From NCBI GenBank assembly GCA_964392365.1, contig CAYMPH010000002.1, positions 186,001 through 250,000 of the forward strand: a DNA stretch of 64,000 nucleotides. Reading direction: 5' to 3'. This document shows positions 42,301 through 50,760 of the stretch, piece after piece (the first letter of the stretch is position 1; every line of letters starts with the position of its first letter). The DNA comes from CAYMPH01 sp964392365 (GTDB lineage: Bacteria > Spirochaetota > UBA4802 > UBA5550). The translations under genes were made by a program, and so were the position numbers. The notes beneath the pieces were generated by a model. It was not told where the DNA came from and did not search any database. It saw only the letters and a list, made by a program, of their open reading frames with translations.

Positions 42301-43945
42301 CGAAATGGAGATAATGAACATCAAGCATCTCATCCACGGTATAGCCTGCAATCCGGATCATTGACGGGCTCATGTATTTCAGGTGTCCGTCAAGTCTGCA
42401 TATGAAAACAGCATCATTGATATTCTCCATAACAAGCCGGTAGAGCTCTTCGCTTTTGCGCAATGCTTCCTCGAATATTTTTCTTTTGGTTATGTCAATT
42501 CCTATAACGCGAAAACCGCTTGGATTTCCAGCTTTGTCAGTTATGAGTGATATTGTTGTTTCAAAATATCCGGTTGTGCCATCCTTGCGTAATATTTCGT
42601 GATTGGTTGATCCGTATGCGATTTCTTTCTTGAAAACCCTGTGATATGTTTTAAAAACTTCTCCTGACATTTCAGCAGACATTATTTTTGTATAATTCAT
42701 GCCAATTAATTCTTCCCGTGTATAGCCGGTGAAGGACTCAAGTACGTCGTTACAGAAAGTAAAATTGCCATATAGATCCGATTCGTAGTATCCTACGTTG
42801 TTTGTCTGTAGCAGTGTGCGGTACTTTCCCTCGCTTTCGCGCAAGGCTGCCATACTGAGAGCCCGTTCTTTTATTTCCAGTTGAAGCTGAAATTTATCCC
42901 TGAGGTCAATTGCAATAATGACTATACCAATGGGATCGCCGAATTTATCAAGCAGCAGGGAGCCGGAAATTTTAACCGGTATAGATTCATTTTTAGCAGT
43001 ATTAAATTCATTTATATTCTCAAACCGCAATACATTGCTTTCAGTCATGGAATGTATTTTTTTTATGAGGGTCTCTTTATTTGTGAGAATATTCTGAAAA
43101 GATGTTTTCAGAATGTTTCTTTCATCGAACCCTAAAAATTCAATAACCTGATGATTTACTTTTACTATATTCCCTTCCAGATCAAGAATAAAGAAAAGGT
43201 CATTCATTCTTGATGCAATTTCATCTGAAGAAAATGACCGGTTGAGAGATATGAATTTGTATCTTGAAATGGAGTACCATAATCCGTAACCCCAGATCAA
43301 TATAAAAACTGGCGACAATGCTGGCAGAATAAAAATATTCATTGCAGGTAAAATAATATCAGATGTAAAAGCTAGAATAAGTGATATTCCTGAAGTTGTT
43401 ATAAAGATGTCAGCCTGTTTTCTCTCTCTTTTTATATGTGACCGTTTTCCCCAGATGAAAAGAAGATACAGTCCTAACAGCTCACATACTGTCTGGTGTA
43501 TGACAAATAACCAGAACCATATACCCGCAACATCCGGAATTTCTGAATAACCGTAATTTATTCTAATAAAATCCAAAGCATATAGATTTCCTGTAAATTC
43601 TTTTATAGTAAAAACTATTCCAGGCAGATAAATAGCAAAATAAACCCATTTTCTTTTTAATATTGATTCTCTCCCTGTCATCAGCAGAATCAGATGTATG
43701 ACAAATCCGCTGAACATGCACCATCCTATAGAACTGATATTATACCAGACTTCTATTTCATTTTTTGATGATGCAGAATGCATGAAAGCGAAGGAAAATC
43801 CCCAGATGGAAAAGCATAAGCATAATATTAAAAAAAGCCTGCTTATTTTTGATTCGGGCTCATGTTTGCCGGAATTATAACAGTATATACCTAAGGAAAT
43901 ATAGATAGCTGAAGAAATTAAATTTAGCAGTGATATAGGGTTCAT
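39329..43945 (-). CDS. Hybrid sensor kinase: 7TM-5xPAS-HisKA-HATPase-REC-SpoIIE phosphatase
   Basis: A 1538-residue single-protein signalling chain. A 7TM input region (1-230) is followed by five PAS domains (about 240, 375, 495, 627 and 752 onward). HisKA with FFANISHEIRTPLTLMLGP (His near 893) and HATPase (LMNLLSNALKFTGTGGEI, GTGIGLALAKELTELHGG) come next. A receiver domain (TILIIDDNDDMRN, IVTDVMMPVMDGFEM, about 1166-1285) precedes a complete PP2C domain (VGGDFYDMEKRD, IADVCGHGLPGAF, FDDDITMVVL). Phospho-transfer to REC would control the phosphatase, probably acting on a STAS antagonist. PAS3 and PAS5 are close duplicates. The opposite-strand transporter at 44261 carries a STAS domain. Confidence 0.93.
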   Translation of the reverse strand: MNPISLLNLISSAIYISLGIYCYNSGKHEPESKISRLFLILCLCFSIWGFSFAFMHSASSKNEIEVWYNISSIGWCMFSGFVIHLILLMTGRESILKRKWVYFAIYLPGIVFTIKEFTGNLYALDFIRINYGYSEIPDVAGIWFWLFVIHQTVCELLGLYLLFIWGKRSHIKRERKQADIFITTSGISLILAFTSDIILPAMNIFILPALSPVFILIWGYGLWYSISRYKFISLNRSFSSDEIASRMNDLFFILDLEGNIVKVNHQVIEFLGFDERNILKTSFQNILTNKETLIKKIHSMTESNVLRFENINEFNTAKNESIPVKISGSLLLDKFGDPIGIVIIAIDLRDKFQLQLEIKERALSMAALRESEGKYRTLLQTNNVGYYESDLYGNFTFCNDVLESFTGYTREELIGMNYTKIMSAEMSGEVFKTYHRVFKKEIAYGSTNHEILRKDGTTGYFETTISLITDKAGNPSGFRVIGIDITKRKIFEEALRKSEELYRLVMENINDAVFICRLDGHLKYMSPSMIRIAGYTVDEMLDVHYLHFVRSDYRKRELDLYIKQVQDKIEVTEHEYPFISKNGRSIWVGQIVRMVKNNLDEIEFFGVLRDISERKGAEEALKRSEEKYRHLIENANEIIYKADWRGNFIYSNPAFQKKFGYTDEEIRKLNYIDLMLPDNRDNEFAFYSGQLKNKIDESYRELPVLTKSGKILWIEQSVKSIKDQNGRIVEFDSIVHDITDRKTAEDSLRKSEMLYQQLMENVSDCVFICKQDGHFKYFNPTITRVAGYSQNDLIGKHFLTIVHPDYREQQKNFYLKQVRENIEITYYEFPIIMKNGGTIWAGQTVRMIRNYEGEIEFYGITRDISALKKAEDARRDLEDAKTRFFANISHEIRTPLTLMLGPIESVLQGNYDGELDSGYFENLHRNTLRLLTLVNNLLDFSKIDAGRMSMRVIEGDIVSFARSYITSMESVGKTRKIDMRFNSSAESIMLYFDPERLDKVLMNLLSNALKFTGTGGEITINVSEDNDNCRITVADTGEGIPEKSLSSIFERFNQADTASTRRHQGTGIGLALAKELTELHGGSIKVESRYIENHPDNHGSIFIVEIPKGIAHFENKANVKFAEKSNLDNYVKDYRLIGISEIESSESGKTVSDSCSDINESDPSSNEKTILIIDDNDDMRNFLYKLLHKQYRIISAVNGQEGIKCARKLRPDLIVTDVMMPVMDGFEMTSIIKNDEYLKTTPVIMLTADTELMNKVAGLENGADDYLHKPFNSIELKTRISSLMKNHEYQQIISRRNQDIESELDVARMLQQRLLPVSIPEVSGYHLNALYVSMDKVGGDFYDMEKRDGSLDIFIADVCGHGLPGAFLATVTKISFDNITTRTTPDKVLCLLNNVIHRYTVNSNFVTAFYATIDINTGVMRYSSAGHVTPLLYRKKNDEFIELKAQGTLLGIFRNLKFEEKIIQLESSDRVVFYTDGITECTNPEGEMFDEASLQKSIREHAGKTAGEFKHEVMKELEAFKGEKTFDDDITMVVLDVL

Positions 43946-44260
43946 AATTCCATTTTCTCTTTTTTGAAAAATACACTCTGTAATATAGTTGTCAAGAAAG
44001 AATTGTCGGCAAAATCTTACATCTCGGTTTTGATGAAAACATCTTTGGAAAATAAAAATACTGTCAGATTCAACTGTTTTTGCTTAAATGAAAAAGTTCT
44101 TGATAAATTAACATTTCAGTTTTGCATTAGAGAATCTTCTGATAAACTGTTAAAGTAATAGGTTTTATTCTTTCCATACATCTGTTGATATTTCAATTCA
44201 GGCGGTTTAATGAAATCATACTTAAAAAAAACAATTCATATCATAATGGATAAGTGATTA
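43946..44260. other. Intergenic region between divergent hybrid kinase and SulP genes
   Basis: 315 bp of AT-rich sequence with no clear repeats, terminators or promoter of good spacing. A 64-codon open frame (43964-44158) starts at TTG without a ribosome-binding site and has unlike composition, so I do not count it as a gene. Confidence 0.6.
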
Positions 44261-46438
44261 TTGAAAACTATAGCCAATAAAAATCTTGCAGTAATTCAGG
44301 ATTCAACCGGCGGCCTGATGGTTACTCTTCTGGGCATTCCGAAAAGTATAGCATTTGGAATGATTGTTTTTGCGCCGCTTGGTTCTGCTTATGCTCCGAT
44401 TGGAGCTCTCAGCGGTCTCGTTTCTCTGGCAATAACCAATCTTGTCCCGGCATTTTTCAAGGGAGGTGTAATAGTTAACAGCGGGCCGTATTCGCTTTCT
44501 TCATTGATGCTTTCTGCTGTTACAGCACAGCTTGCTAATCAGCTGGCTCCTGATATGGCTGTTCCTCTGATTTTTTTAACAGTTCTCCTGTCAGGTCTAA
44601 TTCAGCTTCTGTTTGGAATCCTCCGTTTCGGAATCCTTGCAAAATATATTCCATATCCTGTTATTGCAGGTCTGATGAATGGCAGCGCACTCCTTATACT
44701 GCAATCGCAGGTTAAGCCGCTTTTTATGGTTAATCTTCAGGATTTAATTCATAATCCCCTGGCGATTCTTTCTACATCGTCAATAGTAACAGTATCTGCA
44801 GCAGCATTCTCTATTGTTATGTATCGAATTATATGCTTATTCAAATGGCGTTTCCTTGCGCCTGTTGTTTCGCTTGCAGCAGGTACCGCATTGTTTTATC
44901 TGCTTGCCGCATATACAGGCATCTCAATTGAAAAGCTGGTTATAGGCAACCTTCCTCTGACAATACCTGTGCCGGATGCTCTGAACGGGATTGGCGCTTT
45001 ATTATTCCGGGAGGATATCCGGATATTGATTTTTGGAGTGATACTTCCGGCTTCTATCGGAATAGCTCTTGTAAACAGTCTCAGCTCTTTTCTTGCGCAG
45101 AACGAATCTGATTCCTTATTGCGCCATCGGAGCGATTCTGACAGCGGGCTTGCAGGGCAGGGATTTGCGAATATCGTTGCGGCATTTTTCGGAGGTATAA
45201 CCGGAGCCGGATCAAATTCCAGGACTGTTGCAGCTTTTGATTACGGAGCAAGAACACGCGTATCTCAATTTGCAGGAGGCGTATTTGCTGCTGCTGCAAT
45301 AATTTTTTCAGGCCCGATATTATCCCCGCTTCCTCTTTGCGTTCTTGCCGGAGTTCTGATCCTGCTTGCACTGAGTCTTTTCGACAGCTGGGTTGTAATT
45401 CATCTGAAAGAAGCCATAGCAGAAAAAGGAAACAGGAGAAAGGAGAGAATATTCACTGTTCTTGTTTCAATTGCTGTAACGCTCATAATGATTACTTTCG
45501 GTATTATCGAGGCGGTATTTGCAGGGGTTATATTTTCATTGATAATATTTGTTTCATCCATGAGCCGCGGAATTATCGGCCGGGAATATACAGGTTTAAA
45601 AATGCGGTCCAATACAGAGCGTACCGGAAGCGAGGTCAGCCTGCTTGATAAGGAAGGTTCCCGCATCAGGATACTTGAACTGGAAGGATATCTTTATTTC
45701 GGAACAGCGGATAAGCTTTCTCACAGAGTGGAACAGCTTTTAAAAGATCACCCGACAATTGTAATACTTGATCTGCACAGACTGAAAAATATTGATGCAA
45801 CAGGAGTTTTTGCCATAAGGCAGATTGCCGGAATATGCCGTGATGCCGGATGTGAACTGCTGCTTTCTTCTGTTGATGAAAATTCGCCAATCCGCCGTAC
45901 AGAAAAAATTGGAGCAATGCTGTTTGATCATTTTGATGACTGCCTTGCATCCGCTGAAGATTATCTGATTGACGGCTATTCGCCGGATATTTCAACAAGC
46001 CGCCTTAACCCGGAAGAGCTTGATATACTATCCGGACTTTCTGAAAAAGAGATAAAGATACTGATGAAATTTCTCGTGGAGAAATCTTTTACAAAAGGGG
46101 AAAGGATAGTTGCCCAGGGGGAGGAGGGTAATTCCGTATTTTTTATTCTGCAGGGAAGGGCTGATCTGTATATGAAAATGCCTGATGGATCAAAGCGCCG
46201 GTTTTACCGTTTATCACGCGGAGCGGTTTTTGGAGAGATGTCCATGATTGACGGCCGTCCGCGGTCTGCAGATGTCTGCGCTGAAACAGATCTTGTCTGT
46301 CTTGTATTGACCTTAGACCGCCTTGAAGGTCTGAAAAAGAATCATCCGTCTATTGCCTATGATATTCTTTCCGGAGTGGCAGCTTTACTTTCCCGCAGAA
46401 TACGTATTAATATCAGCATAATTGCTCAATTGAGATAG
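44261..46438 (+). CDS. SulP-family anion transporter with STAS and cNMP-binding domains
   Basis: A 725-residue membrane transporter. It has a SulP-type core (about residues 1-420, with LLGIPKSIAFGMIVFAPLG, NSGPYSLSSL, TGAGSNSRTVAAFDYG). A STAS domain follows (about 465-560) with NIDATGVFAI, the site where phosphorylation would fall in anti-anti-sigma-like proteins. A C-terminal cyclic-nucleotide-binding domain (about 600-715) carries GERIVAQGEEGNSVFFILQG and GAVFGEMSMIDGRPRSADV. This suggests transport gated by cyclic nucleotides. The start is TTG at 44261 with weak upstream GGATAAG. Anion specificity (sulfate, bicarbonate, other) is unknown. Confidence 0.9.
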   Translation: MKTIANKNLAVIQDSTGGLMVTLLGIPKSIAFGMIVFAPLGSAYAPIGALSGLVSLAITNLVPAFFKGGVIVNSGPYSLSSLMLSAVTAQLANQLAPDMAVPLIFLTVLLSGLIQLLFGILRFGILAKYIPYPVIAGLMNGSALLILQSQVKPLFMVNLQDLIHNPLAILSTSSIVTVSAAAFSIVMYRIICLFKWRFLAPVVSLAAGTALFYLLAAYTGISIEKLVIGNLPLTIPVPDALNGIGALLFREDIRILIFGVILPASIGIALVNSLSSFLAQNESDSLLRHRSDSDSGLAGQGFANIVAAFFGGITGAGSNSRTVAAFDYGARTRVSQFAGGVFAAAAIIFSGPILSPLPLCVLAGVLILLALSLFDSWVVIHLKEAIAEKGNRRKERIFTVLVSIAVTLIMITFGIIEAVFAGVIFSLIIFVSSMSRGIIGREYTGLKMRSNTERTGSEVSLLDKEGSRIRILELEGYLYFGTADKLSHRVEQLLKDHPTIVILDLHRLKNIDATGVFAIRQIAGICRDAGCELLLSSVDENSPIRRTEKIGAMLFDHFDDCLASAEDYLIDGYSPDISTSRLNPEELDILSGLSEKEIKILMKFLVEKSFTKGERIVAQGEEGNSVFFILQGRADLYMKMPDGSKRRFYRLSRGAVFGEMSMIDGRPRSADVCAETDLVCLVLTLDRLEGLKKNHPSIAYDILSGVAALLSRRIRINISIIAQLR

Positions 46439-46477
46439 CTGTGTGATATTCCGCTTGGTAAACCCATATTTTATTAT

Positions 46478-46507
46478 TCGCGTGCATTAGCGTTCATTAG
46501 CGGTTAA
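46478..46507. repeat. Short CGTGCATTAGCG tandem repeat
   Basis: Two imperfect units (GCATTAGCG and TTCATTAGCG) in the gap between convergent genes. It resembles CGTGTATTAGCGG-type intergenic repeats seen in other genomes. Only this copy is in the window. Confidence 0.45.
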
Positions 46508-46577
46508 CTGTTTTTTCAAAAGATGTAATAATAAATTTGAGAACGTTTGAAAATAACAAAAACTGATTAAAATTGCT

Positions 46578-47150
46578 TCATCCGAACAGCTTCGAAAGAA
46601 ATCCTTTTTTCTTTCTGGATTTAGCTGATGATTTGCTTTTAAGCGGCTTTTTCTTTTTCGCTACAGATTTCTTTACAGTCTTTTTAACGGTTTTTTTCTT
46701 AACTGTTTTCTTTTTAACAGCTTTTATTGTTTTTTTAACCGGCTTCTTTTTAATGGACTGTTTCTTTATCTGTGCTGGAGCTGCTTTAAAAAATGTTTTG
46801 TGGAATCCCCTCAGTTTTAAGGATTGCAGAGAGCGTGTAATGAGATCATCTTTTGAAATTGTTTTGTATGTTGATTCAATGAAGTCAAAGCTGAGGTGGG
46901 CAAGTCCGCATCGAAGATAGCTCGAAAGCTTTTCCTGAGTAGCGCCTTTTTTGTGTAAAACTATCAGCCATTCCCTGAGTTTTTCTTCGCCTTTTTTAAA
47001 TGATTCTTCCGTTAGAATGCTGCCTGATTTTTTAAAATGGGTGTTGAGCAGGTGATGTACTTTTTTATAATCTGATTTGTAAAGTGCATTAATGATTCCG
47101 TCTTCCATAAGTTTTTTATCAAGTTGTGAAACCAGTTTGCCGTCAGCCAT
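46578..47150 (-). CDS. Protein with Lys-rich histone-H1-like tail
   Basis: A 190-residue protein. Residues 1-135 are an unrecognised mainly helical domain (LVSQLDKKLMEDGIINALY, LREWLIVLHKKGATQEKLSSY). From residue 138 onward it is almost entirely KKxV/KKxT repeats (PVKKTIKAVKKKTVKKKTVK), like the C-terminal tail of histone H1 or H1-like bacterial proteins (AlgP/HU tails). It may bind DNA or RNA, or be secreted polycationic material, but no signal peptide is seen. A similar shorter Lys/Pro tail ends the membrane protein at 32140. Convergent with the SulP gene. Confidence 0.75.
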   Translation of the reverse strand: MADGKLVSQLDKKLMEDGIINALYKSDYKKVHHLLNTHFKKSGSILTEESFKKGEEKLREWLIVLHKKGATQEKLSSYLRCGLAHLSFDFIESTYKTISKDDLITRSLQSLKLRGFHKTFFKAAPAQIKKQSIKKKPVKKTIKAVKKKTVKKKTVKKTVKKSVAKKKKPLKSKSSAKSRKKKGFLSKLFG

Positions 47151-47333
47151 GCTTTTGCCCCTTTTAAATAATTTTATTTATAGTTCCATGTCTGTATTGA
47201 TGCCTGATAATAATGCACTAGAAATATTATTTTACCGTGAAAATTTAATTTACTGTTTCTGATAGCAGGCAGATTGTCAACAATTATAGTGCCTTGTTCT
47301 TTTATGTTATCATATAGAAAATACAGAGTTTGT

Positions 47334-48692
47334 TTATTTTTGCTTTATTCCATCATCATGAACTGAAATATGCGTATTGCCGTATGATCCGAACACCACC
47401 GGAGTATCTGTTAATCCTGCAAGCCTTTTCAGAAATGAAAAGGCAGATGTAACGGGCTTCTGATCGTAAACAGGACGTGCCTGTTTCAGTATTTCTGTCA
47501 GCTTCATCCGGTGCTTCAAATCATGACCGGAGATTGAAGGAATTTCTATAACATCGCCGGAATCTATTGTTTTATATTTCGAACACCATCTGAGAGAGTT
47601 TCCATTGTCGAAAATATCCAGATGACTTATTAAGAGCCCTGATAATGATCCGGCATTTGATAGAGCATAGCGGAGCAGCACTTCATCAGTATGCCCGCGC
47701 CGGAAATCACCCTGCCATCCATCGCTGCTGTTATGCACTTCAGTGATATTATTCAGAATCGGATCGTGTGTGGGAAGAGGCCCGTGTCCATGACGGGTGA
47801 GATATGTCCTGATGACTCCGTAATGATTAACCGGCTCCGGCAATGAAAGATCATCAGCTAAATTATCAACAGCATCCGCATGAGTGCTGCTCCATGTTGT
47901 GTAAGGATGAAAACCCCGCCATTCATCAAGAAGCAGGCCCTGGGCTCCTTCAAAAATTACGCACCCCGGCATATGGCAGCGTGAAGCTACAGCATCTGCA
48001 GAAGCAGGCGGAACAGCATTCAGCAGGGTTGAAATCATATCAAGCCAGATGTCTGAAATGGTATTATCTTTTAATATCTTTAATTCGTAATCAGCTTGAG
48101 TGCTGCTGTACCCGGCAGTTTCATCAGAATCATCAAGCAGATGCTTACGGATAATTTCAAGCTTTGCCCGAACAGTCCGTGGATGCTTTAAATCACCATA
48201 ATAAATAACTTCATCCGGATGATTAAGCGAATGGCTTACTGTTTCACCTGCACCTGTTCCGCAAGTGCCGTGTGCATCAGCACCCCGCCTGAGTTCACGC
48301 AATCTTCCTGCTGCCTGATGGTAAGGTGTGATAATACGGCATCTCCCGTCAATAATAAGACGGTCAAGCGCATCATTGACTCCTGCACGGCGTATAATAT
48401 TATTTTCAATAAGCAGGGCTGTCGGATGCACTGCCACAGGACCTGCAAGCACAGTGGCAGTGCCGGGAATAAATGATCCGGAACCGAATTGTGAAAAAGT
48501 GTGGTGAATGCCGCTCGGCAGCACAACATTGTGCCCTGCCTGAGAACTGCCGTTGAATCTTACAACAGTATGAGCCTGCCAGCGCCTGCAGAGGAAGTCA
48601 GTAAATAAGCCCTTGCCGCAGTCGCCGAACCCGAGACCGAGTACAGAAGCAAAACGGGGACGCTCATCAGTTAAACTATTTTTCTTTGTCAA
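47334..48692 (-). CDS. Divergent adenylosuccinate synthetase (PurA) paralogue
   Basis: A 452-residue PurA-fold ligase and the last gene of a three-gene cassette. PurA landmarks remain: GLGFGDCGKGLFTDFL (for the GDEGKG P-loop; the catalytic Asp is kept but the next Glu is Cys), QAGHNVV with the catalytic His, and FEGAQGLLLDEWRG. RRGHTDEVLLRYALSNAG and SHLDIFDN are also present. Unlike true PurA, the IMP loop reads GTCGTGAGETVSH instead of GTTGRGIGP, and the C-terminal GTP/Asp region is changed. It may make a modified nucleotide rather than adenylosuccinate. The start is TTG, overlapping the vWA gene by 17 bp. Confidence 0.82.
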   Translation of the reverse strand: MTKKNSLTDERPRFASVLGLGFGDCGKGLFTDFLCRRWQAHTVVRFNGSSQAGHNVVLPSGIHHTFSQFGSGSFIPGTATVLAGPVAVHPTALLIENNIIRRAGVNDALDRLIIDGRCRIITPYHQAAGRLRELRRGADAHGTCGTGAGETVSHSLNHPDEVIYYGDLKHPRTVRAKLEIIRKHLLDDSDETAGYSSTQADYELKILKDNTISDIWLDMISTLLNAVPPASADAVASRCHMPGCVIFEGAQGLLLDEWRGFHPYTTWSSTHADAVDNLADDLSLPEPVNHYGVIRTYLTRHGHGPLPTHDPILNNITEVHNSSDGWQGDFRRGHTDEVLLRYALSNAGSLSGLLISHLDIFDNGNSLRWCSKYKTIDSGDVIEIPSISGHDLKHRMKLTEILKQARPVYDQKPVTSAFSFLKRLAGLTDTPVVFGSYGNTHISVHDDGIKQK

Positions 48693-49662
48693 ACAGCTTT
48701 TTCGTCCAGATTTTTTTTGAATGATCAGCTGTTACTGGCTTGCTGTGCACTTCTCCTGATGACCCGGAATTCAGCAGATTCGCGTATGATTTCAGAGCGC
48801 GTGCTACAGCTGCAGCACGTTCTTTCTTCACGCCATTGTCGCCTAAAGCATGTACAGCACTTTTAATATCCGGAAGAGCTTTTTCTGTAAGGCCAACTAT
48901 TGCTGCAGCAACAGCGCATGTATCTTCAGGTGATTCCATGCAGATAACATGGTCACCGAGAAGTTCCCGCCAGCGTTTTTCACAGTTTTTTCTGCGGTGA
49001 AGATCAGGGATCAGGAAAAACAGGTGGTAATTTTCTGCAGCTGCTGCAATAACCTCTTCGATAGGAAGATCTTCATCAAGTTTATCTCCAATGAGCGATT
49101 CAATATGATGTCTGGAGATTACAGGATAAGGCAGCTCGTCACCTGTCATGAAAAGGTATCCGCGTTTTTTACGCTTTGTCCAGCAATCCATGTCTGTATG
49201 CTGGGCAAGAACATAAAAAGCCAGCTCGTAGCTCTCTTCGCCGCTTCCGCCGCCGCCGCCCTCAAGATAAGTCCGCGTGAGCCACTGATCCATAAGTTCT
49301 GCAGTTGATTCAAACTGGCCGACCTGCAATGATGCCCTGTCTGAATTTGAATCGCCTATTGCCATGAACAGAAGCTGCGGATCAGGAATGCCGCATGCTG
49401 TTAAAAGTTTCATGAAAGTAGGCAGTTCCTTGCGTGCAAGCAGTTCCGGAATGTCTCCCATCGAACCTGTAACATCAAGAGCAAAAACAACTCCCAGCGA
49501 ATCCGGATGATCAGCACTGTCACGGGATTCCCTGACCTTGAGTCCCTTTGGATCCATAAGCACGTGACAGTTTTGCTGGGTAAAAACCTCTGTGGATGAC
49601 CGGTTTGCGCGGTCAGCGATCAGAGCGGAATGTGCAGCATGTGAATAATTACCATAACCCAT
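48676..49662 (-). CDS. vWA-domain protein with intact MIDAS motif
   Basis: A 328-residue cytosolic protein with a von Willebrand A domain. The metal-ion-dependent adhesion site is D63-x-T65-x-S67 (FALDVTGSMGDIPELLA). The later elements FMAIGDSNSDRASLQVGQFE and MTGDELPYP are also present. A Gly-rich turn (GGGGGSGEESYE) follows. The C-terminal helical part (AAAIVGLTEKALPDIKSAV) may contact partners. It lies 18 bp after the kinase-like gene and overlaps the PurA-like gene, so it is the middle gene of a cassette. vWA proteins of this type (TerY-like) pair with protein kinases in bacterial stress modules. Confidence 0.85.
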   Translation of the reverse strand: MGYGNYSHAAHSALIADRANRSSTEVFTQQNCHVLMDPKGLKVRESRDSADHPDSLGVVFALDVTGSMGDIPELLARKELPTFMKLLTACGIPDPQLLFMAIGDSNSDRASLQVGQFESTAELMDQWLTRTYLEGGGGGSGEESYELAFYVLAQHTDMDCWTKRKKRGYLFMTGDELPYPVISRHHIESLIGDKLDEDLPIEEVIAAAAENYHLFFLIPDLHRRKNCEKRWRELLGDHVICMESPEDTCAVAAAIVGLTEKALPDIKSAVHALGDNGVKKERAAAVARALKSYANLLNSGSSGEVHSKPVTADHSKKIWTKKLFDKEK

Positions 49663-49680
49663 GATGATATCTCCTTGAAA

Positions 49681-50637
49681 TTATTTTTTTGCCGGAATCG
49701 GATAAAAAGGTACGAAACTCGGCTGTCCATATATTTTTAATGCAACATCTTTCAGGGCTTCGTCAATGCCGGCAGCACCGGCAGATGAACACCACCCGTC
49801 ATCTTCTGAAACTTTTTTAAGCAGTTCAGCCAGGGGCTCCGGAGTTTTTATTCCATATCCTGGTTCATCTGCATCGCCGCTTAGCATAGAGCGGATAGAC
49901 CATGCTGATCCCTTTAAATCGAGTATTATGCCGTCTTTCTTTTTGCTTATTTTTTGTGCTTTGCGCCAGCTGATAATCAGAATCCCGTGATCTTCAGGAT
50001 GAACCAGCAAATGCCCGGGATGAAGATCGCAATGCGACCACCCGTTGTCATGAATATATCCAAGCACCTCAAGCACACGTCTCCACATCCAGACAGCATG
50101 ACGAGGATCAATTCCATGCGGATAATTTTTTGACACGTCTTCAAGGCTCCCCCAGAATCCTACAGGCTGCCGCAGAACCAGTGCTTCCTGCCTTGTATCT
50201 TCGGTGTTTCCGGAGCTGACAGCCTGGGGCAGGCGCTGGCTGAAATAAGCGGAACCGGAAGATTTTATAACCTGCAATTCCTGCAGATTTTTAAATTCAT
50301 CAATGAGTCCGCCTGGCCTGGATCCCTGTTTGGCAATTTTTAAAATAACCCGTTCCGGAAAAATATTCATCCGTTCAGCCAGATATACTTCTGAAATCTC
50401 ACCGCCTCCGAGCGGCATAATTATCCTGAATGGCGTTCCTGAAATTATTACACTGTATCCAATAGATTTTACAGCAGCCTGTGCATCTGCCCACGCTTTA
50501 TGATAAAGTGCGGATTCGACAACAGCATCACTGCGTGTCACATTGTTGCTGCAGTAAGGACAGATGACCATTCTCCAGCGCGCCTGACGCGGAAGTAATC
50601 CTCCGCATTGCGGACATAAAAGTGCAACAAATTCCAT
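49681..50637 (-). CDS. Zinc-ribbon kinase-like protein with degenerate active site
   Basis: Begins with a zinc ribbon (CPQCGG and CPYC) followed by a eukaryote-like kinase fold. Seen are a glycine loop LGGGEISEVYLAE, the Lys in VILKIAK, and a catalytic loop HCDLHPGHLLVHPEDHG. That loop has the Asp of HRD but His for the loop Asn, and IISW in place of the DFG/VDW Asp, so activity is doubtful. This His-Pro-x-His-Leu-Leu pattern is shared by other vWA-linked kinases I know of. I chose the Met before the zinc ribbon. Alternatives are Met at 50703 or 50760, but the promoter lies inside that longer frame. First gene of the cassette. Confidence 0.78.
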   Translation of the reverse strand: MEFVALLCPQCGGLLPRQARWRMVICPYCSNNVTRSDAVVESALYHKAWADAQAAVKSIGYSVIISGTPFRIIMPLGGGEISEVYLAERMNIFPERVILKIAKQGSRPGGLIDEFKNLQELQVIKSSGSAYFSQRLPQAVSSGNTEDTRQEALVLRQPVGFWGSLEDVSKNYPHGIDPRHAVWMWRRVLEVLGYIHDNGWSHCDLHPGHLLVHPEDHGILIISWRKAQKISKKKDGIILDLKGSAWSIRSMLSGDADEPGYGIKTPEPLAELLKKVSEDDGWCSSAGAAGIDEALKDVALKIYGQPSFVPFYPIPAKK

Positions 50638-50731
50638 ATTCCTAGCCTTTGATAAATTTAATTGTCTTTGATTGCCGCGATCTGGTTTTAAAAAGAAGTT
50701 CATTTCTGCCGGATCTGAATCAATGAGATTA

Positions 50732-50760
50732 ATTTTAATCAGGATTGACAACATTGTCAA
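50732..50760 (-). promoter_or_regulatory. Promoter of kinase-vWA-PurA cassette with overlapping palindrome
   Basis: Read on the minus strand, TTGACA (50755-50760) and TAAAAT (50732-50737) are separated by exactly 17 bp, a near-consensus sigma-70 type promoter. The -35 box is part of a perfect inverted repeat TTGACAA-CA-TTGTCAA (50745-50760), which could be a repressor site. It would start transcription near 50725. Confidence 0.75.

Noticed and set aside
43964..44158. 64-codon open frame before the SulP gene
   Set aside because: TTG start with no ribosome-binding site and biased, unfamiliar composition.
47334..48692. Phage-type PurZ (2-aminoadenine pathway)
   Set aside because: The catalytic Asp that PurZ usually lacks is present, and no other phage gene is nearby. 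A tree would settle it.
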